Origin: Cohnella thailandensis
GTDB taxonomy: Bacteria; Bacillota; Bacilli; Paenibacillales; Paenibacillaceae
NCBI RefSeq assembly: GCF_014212135.1
Contig: NZ_JACJVQ010000019.1
Span: 434,001 to 498,000, forward strand
Length of the DNA: 64,000 nucleotides
Reading direction: 5' to 3'
Of the stretch, positions 33,494-43,295 are shown piece after piece; position 1 is the stretch's first letter, and the number at the start of each line of letters is the position of its first letter. The translations under genes were made by a program, and so were the position numbers. The notes below the pieces were generated by a model, which was given only the letters and a program-made list of their open reading frames with translations, did no database searches and was not told the DNA's origin.

Positions 33494-34783
33494 TTGGGCC
33501 TAAACTTGTTTTTGGTTGTTATTCTCATCGTGTTAACCGCATTTTTTGTCGCTACCGAATTTGCCATCGTTAAGCTTCGCTCCAGCCGAGTGGATCAGTT
33601 GGTTTTGGAAGGGAAAAAGAATGCTCTAGCGGTACAGAAAGTCACCACTAACCTTGATGCGTATCTGTCGGCCTGTCAGCTCGGCATTACGATTACCGCG
33701 TTAGGACTTGGATGGCTTGGAGAACCTACGATCGAAAAACTGCTTCATCCGCTGTTCGAATACTTGGCATTGGGCGAGAACGCGAGCCATATCATTTCGT
33801 TTGCCGTAGCGTTCGTCATCATGACTTACCTGCACGTGGTTCTTGGAGAATTGGCTCCTAAGTCCGCTGCGATTCTGAAAGCCGAGCAGGTTGCGCTCTT
33901 TACGGCTCCGATTATCATCTTCTTCTACAAAGTCATGTATCCGTTCATCTGGGCGCTTAACGGCTCGGCCCGCGGTTTCGTGAAGCTGTTCGGCTTGAAG
34001 CCGGTCGGCGAGCACGAGGAAGCCCATTCCGAGGACGAGATCCGCATCATTCTCTCGGAAAGCTATCAGAGCGGGAAGATCAACAAGACCGAATACGGAT
34101 ACGTCAATCGAATCTTTACGTTCGACGAGCTGCTGGCTCGCGAAATCATGGTTCCCCGTACGGATATGGTCTGCTTATACGCGGATCGTTCGGTGGAGGA
34201 GAACCGGGCGATTATCAAGAAAGAGCAATATACGCGTTTTCCGGTGGCGTTGGGCGACAAGGACCACATCATCGGGATTTTAAATACGAAACAGTTCTTC
34301 CTGAGCTACGACAACGATCCGAGCTTCGATTACAAGACGCTGATCCAGCCGGTCATGACGGTCCCGGAAGCGATGCCGGTCAAGACCCTTCTTCGCAAAA
34401 TGCAGCAGGAGAACGTTCATATCGCGCTGCTGCTTGACGAATACGGCGGAACGTCGGGGCTTATTACGATCGAGGACATCCTCGAGGAGATCGTCGGAGA
34501 AATCCGCGACGAATTCGATAAGGACGAAGGCCGGGAGATCGAGCCGCTCGGCAACAACCGATTCCTGGTGGAAGGAACGGCCTTGATCGAGGAAGTGAAC
34601 CAAGTCGTCGGCTCGACGATCGAAGACGAGGACGTCGACTCCATCGGCGGATGGCTGTACAATCACCAGCCGGAATTGCCGACCGGAAGCGCTTGGCTCC
34701 ATGACGGCTTCAGCTATATCGTTCGCGATCGGGACAAGAACCGCATTCGCAAAATCGAAATCGTCAAAAGAGCCGCCACGTAA
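33494..34783 (+). CDS. Hemolysin/CorC-family CNNM-CBS membrane protein
   Basis: A 429-residue protein: CNNM transmembrane domain (residues about 1-190), two CBS domains (about 205-330; VPRTDMVCLY ... EYGGTSGLITIEDILEEIVGEI) and a C-terminal CorC_HlyC domain (about 345-425). The family is linked to magnesium and other cation efflux; hemolysin is a historical name. The TTG at 33494 is supported by AAGGAAG. Monocistronic; the cobalamin riboswitch region begins shortly after its stop. No magnesium riboswitch was seen in its short leader. Confidence 0.92.
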   Translation: MGLNLFLVVILIVLTAFFVATEFAIVKLRSSRVDQLVLEGKKNALAVQKVTTNLDAYLSACQLGITITALGLGWLGEPTIEKLLHPLFEYLALGENASHIISFAVAFVIMTYLHVVLGELAPKSAAILKAEQVALFTAPIIIFFYKVMYPFIWALNGSARGFVKLFGLKPVGEHEEAHSEDEIRIILSESYQSGKINKTEYGYVNRIFTFDELLAREIMVPRTDMVCLYADRSVEENRAIIKKEQYTRFPVALGDKDHIIGILNTKQFFLSYDNDPSFDYKTLIQPVMTVPEAMPVKTLLRKMQQENVHIALLLDEYGGTSGLITIEDILEEIVGEIRDEFDKDEGREIEPLGNNRFLVEGTALIEEVNQVVGSTIEDEDVDSIGGWLYNHQPELPTGSAWLHDGFSYIVRDRDKNRIRKIEIVKRAAT

Positions 34784-34811
34784 ATCCGAAATGGTACTGT
34801 GACATTTCTCA

Positions 34812-34840
34812 ATGACAAAAACATCATAATTCGTTAAGAT
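34812..34840 (+). promoter_or_regulatory. Promoter of the B12 riboswitch operon
   Basis: ATGACA (34812-34817), a 17-bp spacer and TAAGAT (34835-34840), just upstream of the cobalamin aptamer. Confidence 0.65.
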
Positions 34841-34862
34841 AGAGACTAATCGAATAGGATTT

Positions 34863-35127
34863 CAGGTTCCTTCGCCTCGCGCGCAAGGAATAATAGGGAA
34901 GCGGGTGAGAATCCCGCGCGGTCCCGCCGCTGTATGAGGGGAGTTCTTGCTATCAGGCCACTGGGCAACCGGGAAGGCAGCAAGAGCGACGAACCTTAAG
35001 CCAGAAGACCTGCCTGAATGACAACACCATCAACTCTACGAGCGATAGGGGGTGTTCCGTTCATGTCTGCATATCTTGGCGGCCGCATGGATCGAACCTC
35101 TTAACCTACTGGGTTAAGAGGTTTTTT
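34863..35127 (+). promoter_or_regulatory. Cobalamin riboswitch with terminator
   Basis: The conserved blocks appear in order: GGTTCC, then AATAGGGAA, then GGGTGAGAATCCC, then GGTCCCGCCGCTGTA, and the B12 box AAGCCAGAAGACCTGCC at 34997-35013. About 80 bases later a perfect 12-bp hairpin (AACCTCTTAACC 35095-35106 with GGTTAAGAGGTT 35112-35123) runs into a T-run, an intrinsic terminator. Adenosylcobalamin or a relative should favour termination and so repress the six-gene operon downstream. Confidence 0.95.
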
Positions 35128-35222
35128 GGCTTGTTTGCTTATGCGTCGGAACATGTTACGAAGGTTTAGAAGAATCGCGGATGGACTGCAATGATTTCGG
35201 AAAGTGGAAAGGTTGAAGGGGC

Positions 35223-38200
35223 ATGAGACAGAAGAAAGCGATGGGCTGGCTGTTAGCCTTAGTGTTATTCGTTACAGCAATAACTTCGAATATAGCGCCT
35301 AGTCAGGCGTCGGCCGAGGAAGCGACGCCGCTCGGAACGGTTACGATGACCGTCGAGAAGTTCACTATCGGCCAAGGGTATTACATGGAGCCGGTATTGG
35401 TACCGTTCTTCGAGGGCGATAACGGGGCAGACTTGCTCCTTCGTGCTGTAGGCGAAAGCAACGTTCATTACGGCGGGACTGCCGATAGCGGCTTCTACCT
35501 GCAGGAAGTAAAGGATCCGGTTGCGGAAGCGGTTATTCCGGAGTATATCCTCTCGGTTCTGGAAAGCCCGACGCCGAGAGCGGCAGACGACGAGTGGCTC
35601 GGGCAGCTTGACTATTCGACTCAAGCCGGATGGATGAATACCGTCAATAACGTTCCTCCGGATGTCGGGCTTTCGGATTACGTTCCCCATGACGGAGACG
35701 TGATTCGCAACCAATTGACCATCTATGGTTGGGGCAGCGACATCTTTGCCAGCCAATGGGCGCCGGGCCTTATCGATTTTGCCGATAAAGACGACCTGAC
35801 GACCGAAGTGGCCAAGATCAACAGCATTCCGGAGCTGAAAGCTCTGCTGTCGGATCCGAGTTTTGCCGAAGCTTACGCAGACGCCAATGACGTCCTCAAG
35901 AATCTGGAGAGCACCCAGGCGGAAGTCGATTCGGCGCTGAATGCACTCGAGGAAGAAGTATCTAAGGATAGGGTAGCGCCGGAACTGACTGTAACGGGGC
36001 TGTCGGATTCCATGACGGCCATCGCCAAATCGATCGACTTCCAAGTCGCCGCTACGGATAACGTCAATGGAGGCCTCGTACCGATCGTTGCTCTGAATGG
36101 AGTCGAACTGACGGGAACCAATGGTGCCTATACCGCATTGCTGGATTCGGGAGCCAATAGCATCGTCGTCTCCGCGAAGGACGCAGCCGGGAATCGGACG
36201 GAGAGAAGCTTTACGGTCCTCTATGATTTGCAAAGCAATGTAAGCAATCAACTAAGCAAAAACCTGGCGAAAATCGTAGCCGATTATCCGAATCCGAAGT
36301 TCGGAACGTCGGGGGGCGAGTGGAGCGTACTGTCGCTGGCTCGCGCCGAATATTCTGTACCCAACGACTATTATCAAACCTATTATCAGAATGTAATTAA
36401 TAGCGTTAATAGTTTGATGAAGGCGAATGGCGGAGTGCTGGACAAGAATAAGAGCACCGAGCATTCGAGATTGATTCTAGGGTTAGCCGCAGCCGGGTAT
36501 AAGGCTGAAGATGTTGCGGGATACGACATCACGAAGGCCTTGTCCGATTACGATTACGTTATCAAGCAAGGCATGAACGGCCCGATCTACGCTCTCATCG
36601 CCATGGATACCCGCGCTTTGAACTTCCCGCAAGCGGAGAATGGGAAGAATCAGGCGACGAGAGACAATCTTATATCGTACATTCTGGAGAAGGAAATTGA
36701 TCCCGACTCCTCAACGGGAGGATGGGCGTTATTCGGTACGAAGGCGGATGTCGATCTCACGGGAATGGCCCTTCAGGCGCTTGCTCCTTATTACGGCAAG
36801 AATGCCAAAGTGACGGCTGCGGTCGATCGAGCGGTCGCATGGCTGTCTAGCGCGCAGAACGCAACGGGAGGTTACACGAGCTTCGGGTCGACTTCCAGCG
36901 AGAGCGTTGCTCAAGTCATCGCGGGTTTGTCCGAACTGGGCATCGATTCCGCTACGGATGCCAGGTTCGTCAAGAACGGTTACTCCGCTTTGGACGCCCT
37001 AATGGCTTTCGCGGTGCCAACGGGAGGATTTAAGCACGTCCTGACCGGCAACGTGGACGGCATGGCAACCGATCAAGGCACTTACGCGCTTGTCGCTTAT
37101 GAACGGATGAAGGCGGGCAAATCGCGGCTTTACGATATGTCGGATATTTGGACTTCGGATCCGGGGCAAGAGCCGGGCGGCGGCGGAGTTGTCACTCCGA
37201 CTCCGACTAATAAAGTAACACTGTCCGTAGACAAGAAGACGATCGGCAAAGGTTACGTCATAGAACCATCCAGCATCGACCTGCAAGCGGGAGATACGGC
37301 TTGGTCCGTGCTGAAGAGAGAGCTTGACGCAAAAGGAATTGCATATAGCTACGAATGGTCCGCGGAATATAACAGCGTTTATGTTCAATCGATCGCCGGC
37401 GATGGAGAATTCGACCATGGAACCGGAAGCGGATGGAAGTATAACGTAAACGGCGTTTATCCGAATTATGGGGCGAGCCAGTATACGCTTCAAAGCGGCG
37501 ATACCGTCCAGTGGCGCTATACGACGAATCTCGGGGAAGATTTAGGCGAGAATCCGAACCAGTGGCAGGAAAGCGGAAGCGGCTCTGGCACCGGCAAGGA
37601 CGACGTGGTCGTTACCATTCCGTCGTCTTTAAACGGCGACTTCACCTATGAAGCAGCATACCCGCCGAACAAAAACGGCAAGGTCTATTACAACATTCCG
37701 ACGGATTCCAAGTTCAAGTTCTTCCTGAACCTGAAGAACGTCAAGGCAGCTATCCCTGCGTTAATCGTGAATAAAGCCAACTACTCGTTGGCGATCGATT
37801 ACGGCACGAAGCTGATAGCAGGTGGGGATGTACTCGAGATGTTCACGGCAGCAGACCCCGGCGCTGCGGAGCTGTCGAAGCTCGTTCAAGCGGGACTGGG
37901 AGAGGGAGCTGAACTCCAAGGGATCTCGAACGCCTTCTCAATGGGCGCTTCCGACGCATCCTTCGTCTTTGACAAGCCCGTCACGCTCACGATCAAAGGC
38001 GCTAAGGACCGGCAAGTCGGCTTTATCGAGAACGGGACGTTCACTCCGATCACGATCTACAAATCGGAAGAGCAGGGAGCTTACGCGTCTACCGGCAAGG
38101 AGAAGTTCGCTTACGCTTACGTGGATGGCGATAACTTGATCGTGAAGACGAACCATTTTACCACGTATGTGACTTATTCAACCTTGACGGCGGCGGAAGA

Positions 38201-39716
38201 AGCCTACGATCTCAAGAAGCTCTACCCGGATGCCTCTCTGATCTCGGCCTGGGCGCTCGACTCGATGGGCCAAGCGGCCAAGCAAGGCTTCGTTCAAGGC
38301 GCCAACGGCAAGCTGAACCCGAAGACGACGATTACGAGAGCGGAATTCACGAAGCTTCTCGTAAGCGTGCTCGGATTGGCGGCTTCGCAGACGAAGACGA
38401 ACGGATTTAAGGACGTTACGGCCGACAAATGGTTCTACGCCTATGTGAACACGGCCTATCAAGCCGGCTTCGTAAGCGGATCCGGAGACAAATTCAATCC
38501 GAACGACACGATTACCCGGGAGCAGATGGCTTCCATTCTGGCAAGAGCGCTGAACGCGTCTTCTTCGGCCGAGACGGCGTCCGTCGCCGACCTGAATCAA
38601 GTGTCATCTTGGGCAAAATCGGACGTTCAAAAGATTCTCTCCCTTCAGATCATGAAAGGCCAAGGCGACAAGTTCGCGCCTAAGGATTCCGTAACCCGCG
38701 AGATGGCCGTCGTCGTGGCCATGAGGGCGTACGAATACCGGCAAGAGCATTCGACCGGGAACGGATCGTCGACAGTCGAGGTTCAAGCTGCGGCGAAGAA
38801 CCAAATCGCTGCCACCGCGGCGTTCATGCAGAAAACGATTGCCGATCCGACCGTGAACAGCATCGGCGGAGAATGGACGGTATTCGGACTTGCCCGCTCC
38901 GGAGCAGAAGTGCCGAACGCCTATTATGAGAAGTACTTGGCCAACTTGGAGAAGACGCTCAAAGAGAAGGGCGGCAATCTCCATTCGGTGAAGTACACCG
39001 AATACGATCGGGTCATACTGGCGCTGACCGCTCTGAATAAGAGCGTAACCGATGCGGCTGGATATAATTTGCTGGAGAAGCTGGCGGATTATGATACTCT
39101 GATCAAGCAAGGCATCAACGGTCCGATCTTCGCCCTGATCGCGCTCGACAGCAAGAAGTACGAGATTCCTAACGTTAGCGGCGTCAAGACGCAAACGACG
39201 CGAGATCTGCTGATCGACTTCATCCTAAACCGGGAGATTGCCGGCGGAGGATGGGCGCTGGGGGCGAACGCGAAGGAGTCGGACTCGGACATCACCTCGA
39301 TGTCGATCCAAGCGTTGGCGCCGTATTACGGGACGAATGATAAGGTTAGAGCTGCGATCGACCGAGGAGTCGAGTGGCTGTCCAAGGCTCAGCTTGCGGA
39401 CGGAGGGTACAGCAGCTCTCAAACCGTAAACTCCGAAAGCATCGCACAAGTCGTCGTTGCCCTGACGAGCCTCGGAATCGATCCGCACATGGACGCTAGG
39501 TTCGTGAAAAACGGGCGTTCGGCGCTGGAGGCCTTGCTTGGCTTCGCGGCGCCGAACGGCGGATTCTATCACATCAAGGCCGGGGGCACCTCCAATGGAG
39601 GAGCGACTCCCGGAGATGTGGACGCGATGGCGACCGATCAAGCCATGTATGCTCTCGTGGCGTACGACCGTTTGGTGAATGGCCGCAATCGTCTCTATGA
39701 TCTGACAGACGTTTGA
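35223..39716 (+). CDS. SLH-anchored transcobalamin-like multidomain surface protein
   Basis: A 1497-residue exported protein. The signal peptide is residues 1-31. Then: a divergent DUF4430 (transcobalamin C-terminal-like) module about 37-190; an Ig-like segment about 251-336; an alpha/alpha barrel of the prenyltransferase/terpene-cyclase type about 339-643 (DVDLTGMALQALAPYYG); a second DUF4430 module about 662-776 with the classic GWKYNVNG and QSGDTVQWRYT; a strand-rich segment to about 990; SLH repeats about 993-1173 that should bind cell-wall polymer; and a second alpha/alpha barrel about 1186-1497. Barrel plus DUF4430 is the architecture of animal transcobalamin and intrinsic factor. Placed under a B12 riboswitch, it is most simply a corrinoid-capturing surface protein; binding is inferred. 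Confidence 0.9.
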   Translation: MRQKKAMGWLLALVLFVTAITSNIAPSQASAEEATPLGTVTMTVEKFTIGQGYYMEPVLVPFFEGDNGADLLLRAVGESNVHYGGTADSGFYLQEVKDPVAEAVIPEYILSVLESPTPRAADDEWLGQLDYSTQAGWMNTVNNVPPDVGLSDYVPHDGDVIRNQLTIYGWGSDIFASQWAPGLIDFADKDDLTTEVAKINSIPELKALLSDPSFAEAYADANDVLKNLESTQAEVDSALNALEEEVSKDRVAPELTVTGLSDSMTAIAKSIDFQVAATDNVNGGLVPIVALNGVELTGTNGAYTALLDSGANSIVVSAKDAAGNRTERSFTVLYDLQSNVSNQLSKNLAKIVADYPNPKFGTSGGEWSVLSLARAEYSVPNDYYQTYYQNVINSVNSLMKANGGVLDKNKSTEHSRLILGLAAAGYKAEDVAGYDITKALSDYDYVIKQGMNGPIYALIAMDTRALNFPQAENGKNQATRDNLISYILEKEIDPDSSTGGWALFGTKADVDLTGMALQALAPYYGKNAKVTAAVDRAVAWLSSAQNATGGYTSFGSTSSESVAQVIAGLSELGIDSATDARFVKNGYSALDALMAFAVPTGGFKHVLTGNVDGMATDQGTYALVAYERMKAGKSRLYDMSDIWTSDPGQEPGGGGVVTPTPTNKVTLSVDKKTIGKGYVIEPSSIDLQAGDTAWSVLKRELDAKGIAYSYEWSAEYNSVYVQSIAGDGEFDHGTGSGWKYNVNGVYPNYGASQYTLQSGDTVQWRYTTNLGEDLGENPNQWQESGSGSGTGKDDVVVTIPSSLNGDFTYEAAYPPNKNGKVYYNIPTDSKFKFFLNLKNVKAAIPALIVNKANYSLAIDYGTKLIAGGDVLEMFTAADPGAAELSKLVQAGLGEGAELQGISNAFSMGASDASFVFDKPVTLTIKGAKDRQVGFIENGTFTPITIYKSEEQGAYASTGKEKFAYAYVDGDNLIVKTNHFTTYVTYSTLTAAEEAYDLKKLYPDASLISAWALDSMGQAAKQGFVQGANGKLNPKTTITRAEFTKLLVSVLGLAASQTKTNGFKDVTADKWFYAYVNTAYQAGFVSGSGDKFNPNDTITREQMASILARALNASSSAETASVADLNQVSSWAKSDVQKILSLQIMKGQGDKFAPKDSVTREMAVVVAMRAYEYRQEHSTGNGSSTVEVQAAAKNQIAATAAFMQKTIADPTVNSIGGEWTVFGLARSGAEVPNAYYEKYLANLEKTLKEKGGNLHSVKYTEYDRVILALTALNKSVTDAAGYNLLEKLADYDTLIKQGINGPIFALIALDSKKYEIPNVSGVKTQTTRDLLIDFILNREIAGGGWALGANAKESDSDITSMSIQALAPYYGTNDKVRAAIDRGVEWLSKAQLADGGYSSSQTVNSESIAQVVVALTSLGIDPHMDARFVKNGRSALEALLGFAAPNGGFYHIKAGGTSNGGATPGDVDAMATDQAMYALVAYDRLVNGRNRLYDLTDV

Positions 39717-39732
39717 TTTTAAGCGAGTAGAG

Positions 39733-39764
39733 CTAAGCAAGGGCATTCACGTGCCCTTGCTTAG
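39733..39764 (+). repeat. Strong hairpin inside the B12 operon
   Basis: CTAAGCAAGGGCA (39733-39745) pairs perfectly with TGCCCTTGCTTAG (39752-39764). No T-run follows, so it may protect the upstream message, set relative expression or mark a processing site rather than stop transcription. Confidence 0.7.
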
Positions 39765-39787
39765 TCGTATGGAGAGTGAATAAAGCA

Positions 39788-40759
39788 ATGAAAATGACAC
39801 CGAAGAAATGGCTGGTCGCGGCGGGCATCGTCTGCGTTCTGGCGCTTGCTTTCTACTGGGGAGGCGATCGTCCTTCCGGCAAATCGGATTCGACGGAGCC
39901 ATCTTCTGCGGCCGCTTCCTCGACAATTGAAGCGAACGCCTCACCGTTCTCTTCGCCGGACTCTAGCCCGGCGACAGCGAAAGCGTCCGAAGAGTCGGCT
40001 GCTCAAGGGACGGGGGGGCTTCCGGCCGAATCCGAGACTGAGCCTGAATCTGAACCATCCTCGAGTCCGACTCAGCACCCGGAGGAACAAGCTGCGATCG
40101 CGGAATCTCCGGCTCCCGGGAAGGAATCGACGGCGAAGCCAAGCGAGCAGCCGGCATCTCCGAAGCCGAGCGCAAGCCCAAGCCCTAGTCCAAGCAAAGG
40201 GAAGCCTGCCGCCAACCCATCTTCTTCGGCGTCTCCCTCGGAATCCGGCGGGAAGAAGGACCAATACCAGACCGATCCGATTCCGGAAGGCAAACCGGAG
40301 CCGATCGAGCCCCAAGACGCCGTCGTCGACAAGAAGAAAGCGATGACGGCCACGCTGTCCGTAAGCGCGAAGACGATCCTCGATAACCTCGATATGTTCA
40401 ACGAAGATAAGCTTGAAGTGCTGCCGGACGACGGCGTTATCTACGCTGCTCGGAAAGTGACTTTTTACGAGGGAGAGTCCGTGTTCGACGTACTTCTTCG
40501 GGAGATGAAGAAGAACAAGATTCATATGGAATTTTCCATGACGCCTATCTACAATAGCAATTACATTGAAGGAATCAACAACATCTACGAATTCGACTGC
40601 GGAGAGCTCAGCGGGTGGATGTACAAGGTGAACGGTTGGTTCCCTAACTATGGGAGCAGCCGCTATCAACTGAAGGACGGGGACGTCGTGGAGTGGGTGT
40701 ACACGTGCGATCTCGGCCGCGATGTCGGCGGAGAGCAGGCGGCAGGGGCTCAGACGTGA
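39788..40759 (+). CDS. Membrane-anchored DUF4430 (transcobalamin-like) protein
   Basis: About 323 residues. An N-terminal membrane anchor (about residues 8-24) leads into a long low-complexity Ser/Pro/Ala/Glu/Lys region (about 25-180), a wall-spanning spacer. The C-terminal DUF4430 domain (about 185-315) carries GWMYKVNG and YQLKDGDVVEWVYT. It may hand corrinoid from SLH-bound capture proteins to the ECF transporter, by analogy with tethered binding proteins. The start could instead be the GTG at 39776, but GGAG is better spaced for the ATG at 39788. Its stop overlaps the GTG of the next gene. Confidence 0.88.
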   Translation: MKMTPKKWLVAAGIVCVLALAFYWGGDRPSGKSDSTEPSSAAASSTIEANASPFSSPDSSPATAKASEESAAQGTGGLPAESETEPESEPSSSPTQHPEEQAAIAESPAPGKESTAKPSEQPASPKPSASPSPSPSKGKPAANPSSSASPSESGGKKDQYQTDPIPEGKPEPIEPQDAVVDKKKAMTATLSVSAKTILDNLDMFNEDKLEVLPDDGVIYAARKVTFYEGESVFDVLLREMKKNKIHMEFSMTPIYNSNYIEGINNIYEFDCGELSGWMYKVNGWFPNYGSSRYQLKDGDVVEWVYTCDLGRDVGGEQAAGAQT

Positions 40760-41649
40760 AGCGGGACGCGTTCTCCGGTTATCATCCCATCGTCAACTTC
40801 GTCTATTTTGCCGCGGTAATCGCATTCGGGATGCTCTTCATGCACCCCGTATTCCAAGGGATCGCGCTGGCGAGCTCCGTCATCTACTCGTTGATGCTGA
40901 AGGGGATGAGGGCGCTCAAGTTCAATCTTCTGTATATGCTGCCGCTGCTGCTGATCGCAGCCCTCATCAATCCGGCGTTCAACCATGCCGGGGTCACGAT
41001 TTTGTTCTACTTGAAGAACGGCAATCCGATCACGCTGGAATCGATCCTCTACGGCATCGCGGCGGCCGTCATGCTCGTGACGGTCATCATCTGGTTCTCC
41101 TGCTACAACGCCGTGATGACGTCGGATAAGTTCATTTATTTGTTCGGCCGGATTCTTCCCGCTTTATCGCTGATTTTCTCGATGGTGCTTCGGTTCGTGC
41201 CGCGTTACAAAAATCAGATCCGCAAAATCTCGCACGCGCAGCGAAGCGTCGGAAGGGACGCGACTCAAGGTTCGCCGTTACAAAGGGCTCGCAACGGAAT
41301 TCGTATCGTTTCGATCATGACGACTTGGGCGCTAGAGAACGCGATCGAGACGGCCGATTCGATGAAGGCGAGAGGGTACGGGCTGCCGAACCGGACGAGC
41401 TTCTCGCTTTACCGCTTCGATAGCCGGGATCGTCTGACGCTCGGCCTCCAGGCCGTTCTTATCGCCGTCATCCTAGCGGGAGCGGCGCTAGGCGAGAATA
41501 CGATCCGCTTCTTCCCTTCGATCCGGATGGAGCCGATCGCTCCGTTCGGCGGAATCGTATACGCCGCTTACGGCGCTTTATGTCTTCTGCCCGTCGGCAT
41601 TCAAATCATGGAGGATATCAAATGGAGATCTATCGCATCGAGAATCTAA
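40756..41649 (+). CDS. ECF transporter T component (EcfT/CbiQ-like)
   Basis: A 297-residue membrane protein with about six helices. The two coupling-helix motifs of EcfT appear as MVLRFVPRYKNQ near residue 150 and DSMKARGYG near residue 205 (the Ala-Arg-Gly signature). It links the ATPase to the substrate-binding S protein. The GTG start overlaps the upstream stop (GTGA). It is the third gene of the B12-regulated operon, and the gene's end overlaps the ATPase start by 28 bases. Confidence 0.92.
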   Translation: MKRDAFSGYHPIVNFVYFAAVIAFGMLFMHPVFQGIALASSVIYSLMLKGMRALKFNLLYMLPLLLIAALINPAFNHAGVTILFYLKNGNPITLESILYGIAAAVMLVTVIIWFSCYNAVMTSDKFIYLFGRILPALSLIFSMVLRFVPRYKNQIRKISHAQRSVGRDATQGSPLQRARNGIRIVSIMTTWALENAIETADSMKARGYGLPNRTSFSLYRFDSRDRLTLGLQAVLIAVILAGAALGENTIRFFPSIRMEPIAPFGGIVYAAYGALCLLPVGIQIMEDIKWRSIASRI

Positions 41650-43295
41650 CCTTCTCCTTCCCGGAACAGGAGAACAGCGCCCTCTCGAGCATCGACTTGA
41701 GCATCCGAAGCGGCGAGTTCGTCACGATCTGCGGCAAGTCGGGCTGCGGCAAGAGCACGCTGCTCCGTCATCTCAAGCCGGCGCTTACCCCCCACGGTAG
41801 ACGGGAAGGGGAAATCCTCTATCGAGGCAAAACGATCGGGGAGTGGGATGCGAGAACGCTGGCGTCGGAGATCGGCTACGTCCTGCAGAGTCCCGACAAT
41901 CAGATCGTCACGGACAAAGTGTGGCACGAGCTCGCCTTCGGCCTGGAGAGCCTCGGCTTCGATACGCCGACGATCCGGCTTCGCGTCGCCGAGATGGCCA
42001 GCTTCTTCGGCATCCAGACCTGGTTCCGCCGCGACGTCGCCGAGCTGTCCGGCGGGCAGAAGCAGCTGCTCAACCTGGCGTCCGTCATGGCGATGCATCC
42101 GGCGGTGCTCGTTCTGGACGAACCGACCTCGCAGCTCGACCCGATCGCGGCGGCGGAGTTTCTAGGAACGCTTAGCAAGATCAATCGCGAGCTTGGGACG
42201 ACGATCGTGCTGACGGAGCACCGTCTCGAGGAGGTGCTTCCCGTCTCCGACCGGCTGATCGTGCTGGACCAAGGGAGCGTGATCGCGGACGATACGCCGC
42301 GAGCGGCCGGAGAGAAGCTTCAAAGGCTCGAGCATCCGATGTTCCGCTCGATGCCATCTCCGATGCGGATCCATGCGGGAGTCGGCGGCGGAACTCCTGC
42401 GCCGTTAACCGTAAAGGAAGGGCGGCAGTGGCTCGATGGCGTCCTGGCAGGAACGCCGATCGAGAAACGCGAGGTCGACCATCGGAGCGACAAGGAGGAC
42501 AAGAGACCGGTCGCCATCGAGCTGAAGGACGTCTGGTTCAAGTTCGACAAGCACGCTCCGGATACGATCAAGGATCTGTCCCTCAAGGTAAGGGAAGGGC
42601 AGTTCTTCGGCATCGTCGGCGGGAACGGAACGGGGAAGACGACGACTCTGTCGCTGATCAGCGGCATTCTGAAGCCGTACCGAGGCAAGATTCGCGTTGG
42701 CGGCGAAGACCCGAGCCAGGCGCGCCCCGGCAAGCTATTCCGGGGTCGCCTCGGCGTGCTGCCGCAGAATCCGCAAGCCCTGTTCGTCAAGAAGACGGTG
42801 GAACTCGATCTACTGGAGATGCTTGCCGGCGAGAAGCTCTCCGCCGAGCGGAAAGAGGAGCGAATCAGGGAGGTCGTCCGGTTCGCCGAGCTGGAGAGCC
42901 TGCTGCAGTCGCATCCTTACGATCTAAGCGGAGGAGAACAGCAGAGAGCCGCTCTCGCGAAGGTGTTGCTTCTGGAGCCGACCGTTCTGCTTCTGGATGA
43001 GCCGACGAAGGGACTGGACGGCTTCTTCAAGGAGAAGCTGGGAGAGCTCCTAAAGCGATTGAACGAGGAAGGCAAGACGATCGTGATGGTCTCCCATGAC
43101 ATCGAATTCTGCGCCAAATACGCGGAGGAATGCGCGATGTTCTTCGACGGAAGCGTCATCTCGTCGAATCAGACGGCCGAGTTCTTCGCGGGCAACTCGT
43201 TCTACACGACCTCCGCCAACCGGATGGCGCGCCATCTGGATCCGATGGCGGTTACGGAGGAGGAGGTGATCCGCTTATGCCGGACAAGCCCATGA
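41622..43295 (+). CDS. ECF transporter ATPase, two fused ATP-binding domains
   Basis: A 557-residue protein with two complete nucleotide-binding domains. The first has Walker A GKSGCGKS (residues 38-45), signature ELSGGQKQ and Walker B LVLDEPTSQLD. The second, from about residue 300, has GGNGTGKTT, DLSGGEQQ and LLLDEPTKGLD. Most ECF systems use two separate ATPases (EcfA1 and A2); here both are one chain. The ATG has GGAGG about six bases upstream and lies inside the end of the T gene; the S gene in turn starts inside its end. Confidence 0.94.
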   Translation: MEIYRIENLTFSFPEQENSALSSIDLSIRSGEFVTICGKSGCGKSTLLRHLKPALTPHGRREGEILYRGKTIGEWDARTLASEIGYVLQSPDNQIVTDKVWHELAFGLESLGFDTPTIRLRVAEMASFFGIQTWFRRDVAELSGGQKQLLNLASVMAMHPAVLVLDEPTSQLDPIAAAEFLGTLSKINRELGTTIVLTEHRLEEVLPVSDRLIVLDQGSVIADDTPRAAGEKLQRLEHPMFRSMPSPMRIHAGVGGGTPAPLTVKEGRQWLDGVLAGTPIEKREVDHRSDKEDKRPVAIELKDVWFKFDKHAPDTIKDLSLKVREGQFFGIVGGNGTGKTTTLSLISGILKPYRGKIRVGGEDPSQARPGKLFRGRLGVLPQNPQALFVKKTVELDLLEMLAGEKLSAERKEERIREVVRFAELESLLQSHPYDLSGGEQQRAALAKVLLLEPTVLLLDEPTKGLDGFFKEKLGELLKRLNEEGKTIVMVSHDIEFCAKYAEECAMFFDGSVISSNQTAEFFAGNSFYTTSANRMARHLDPMAVTEEEVIRLCRTSP

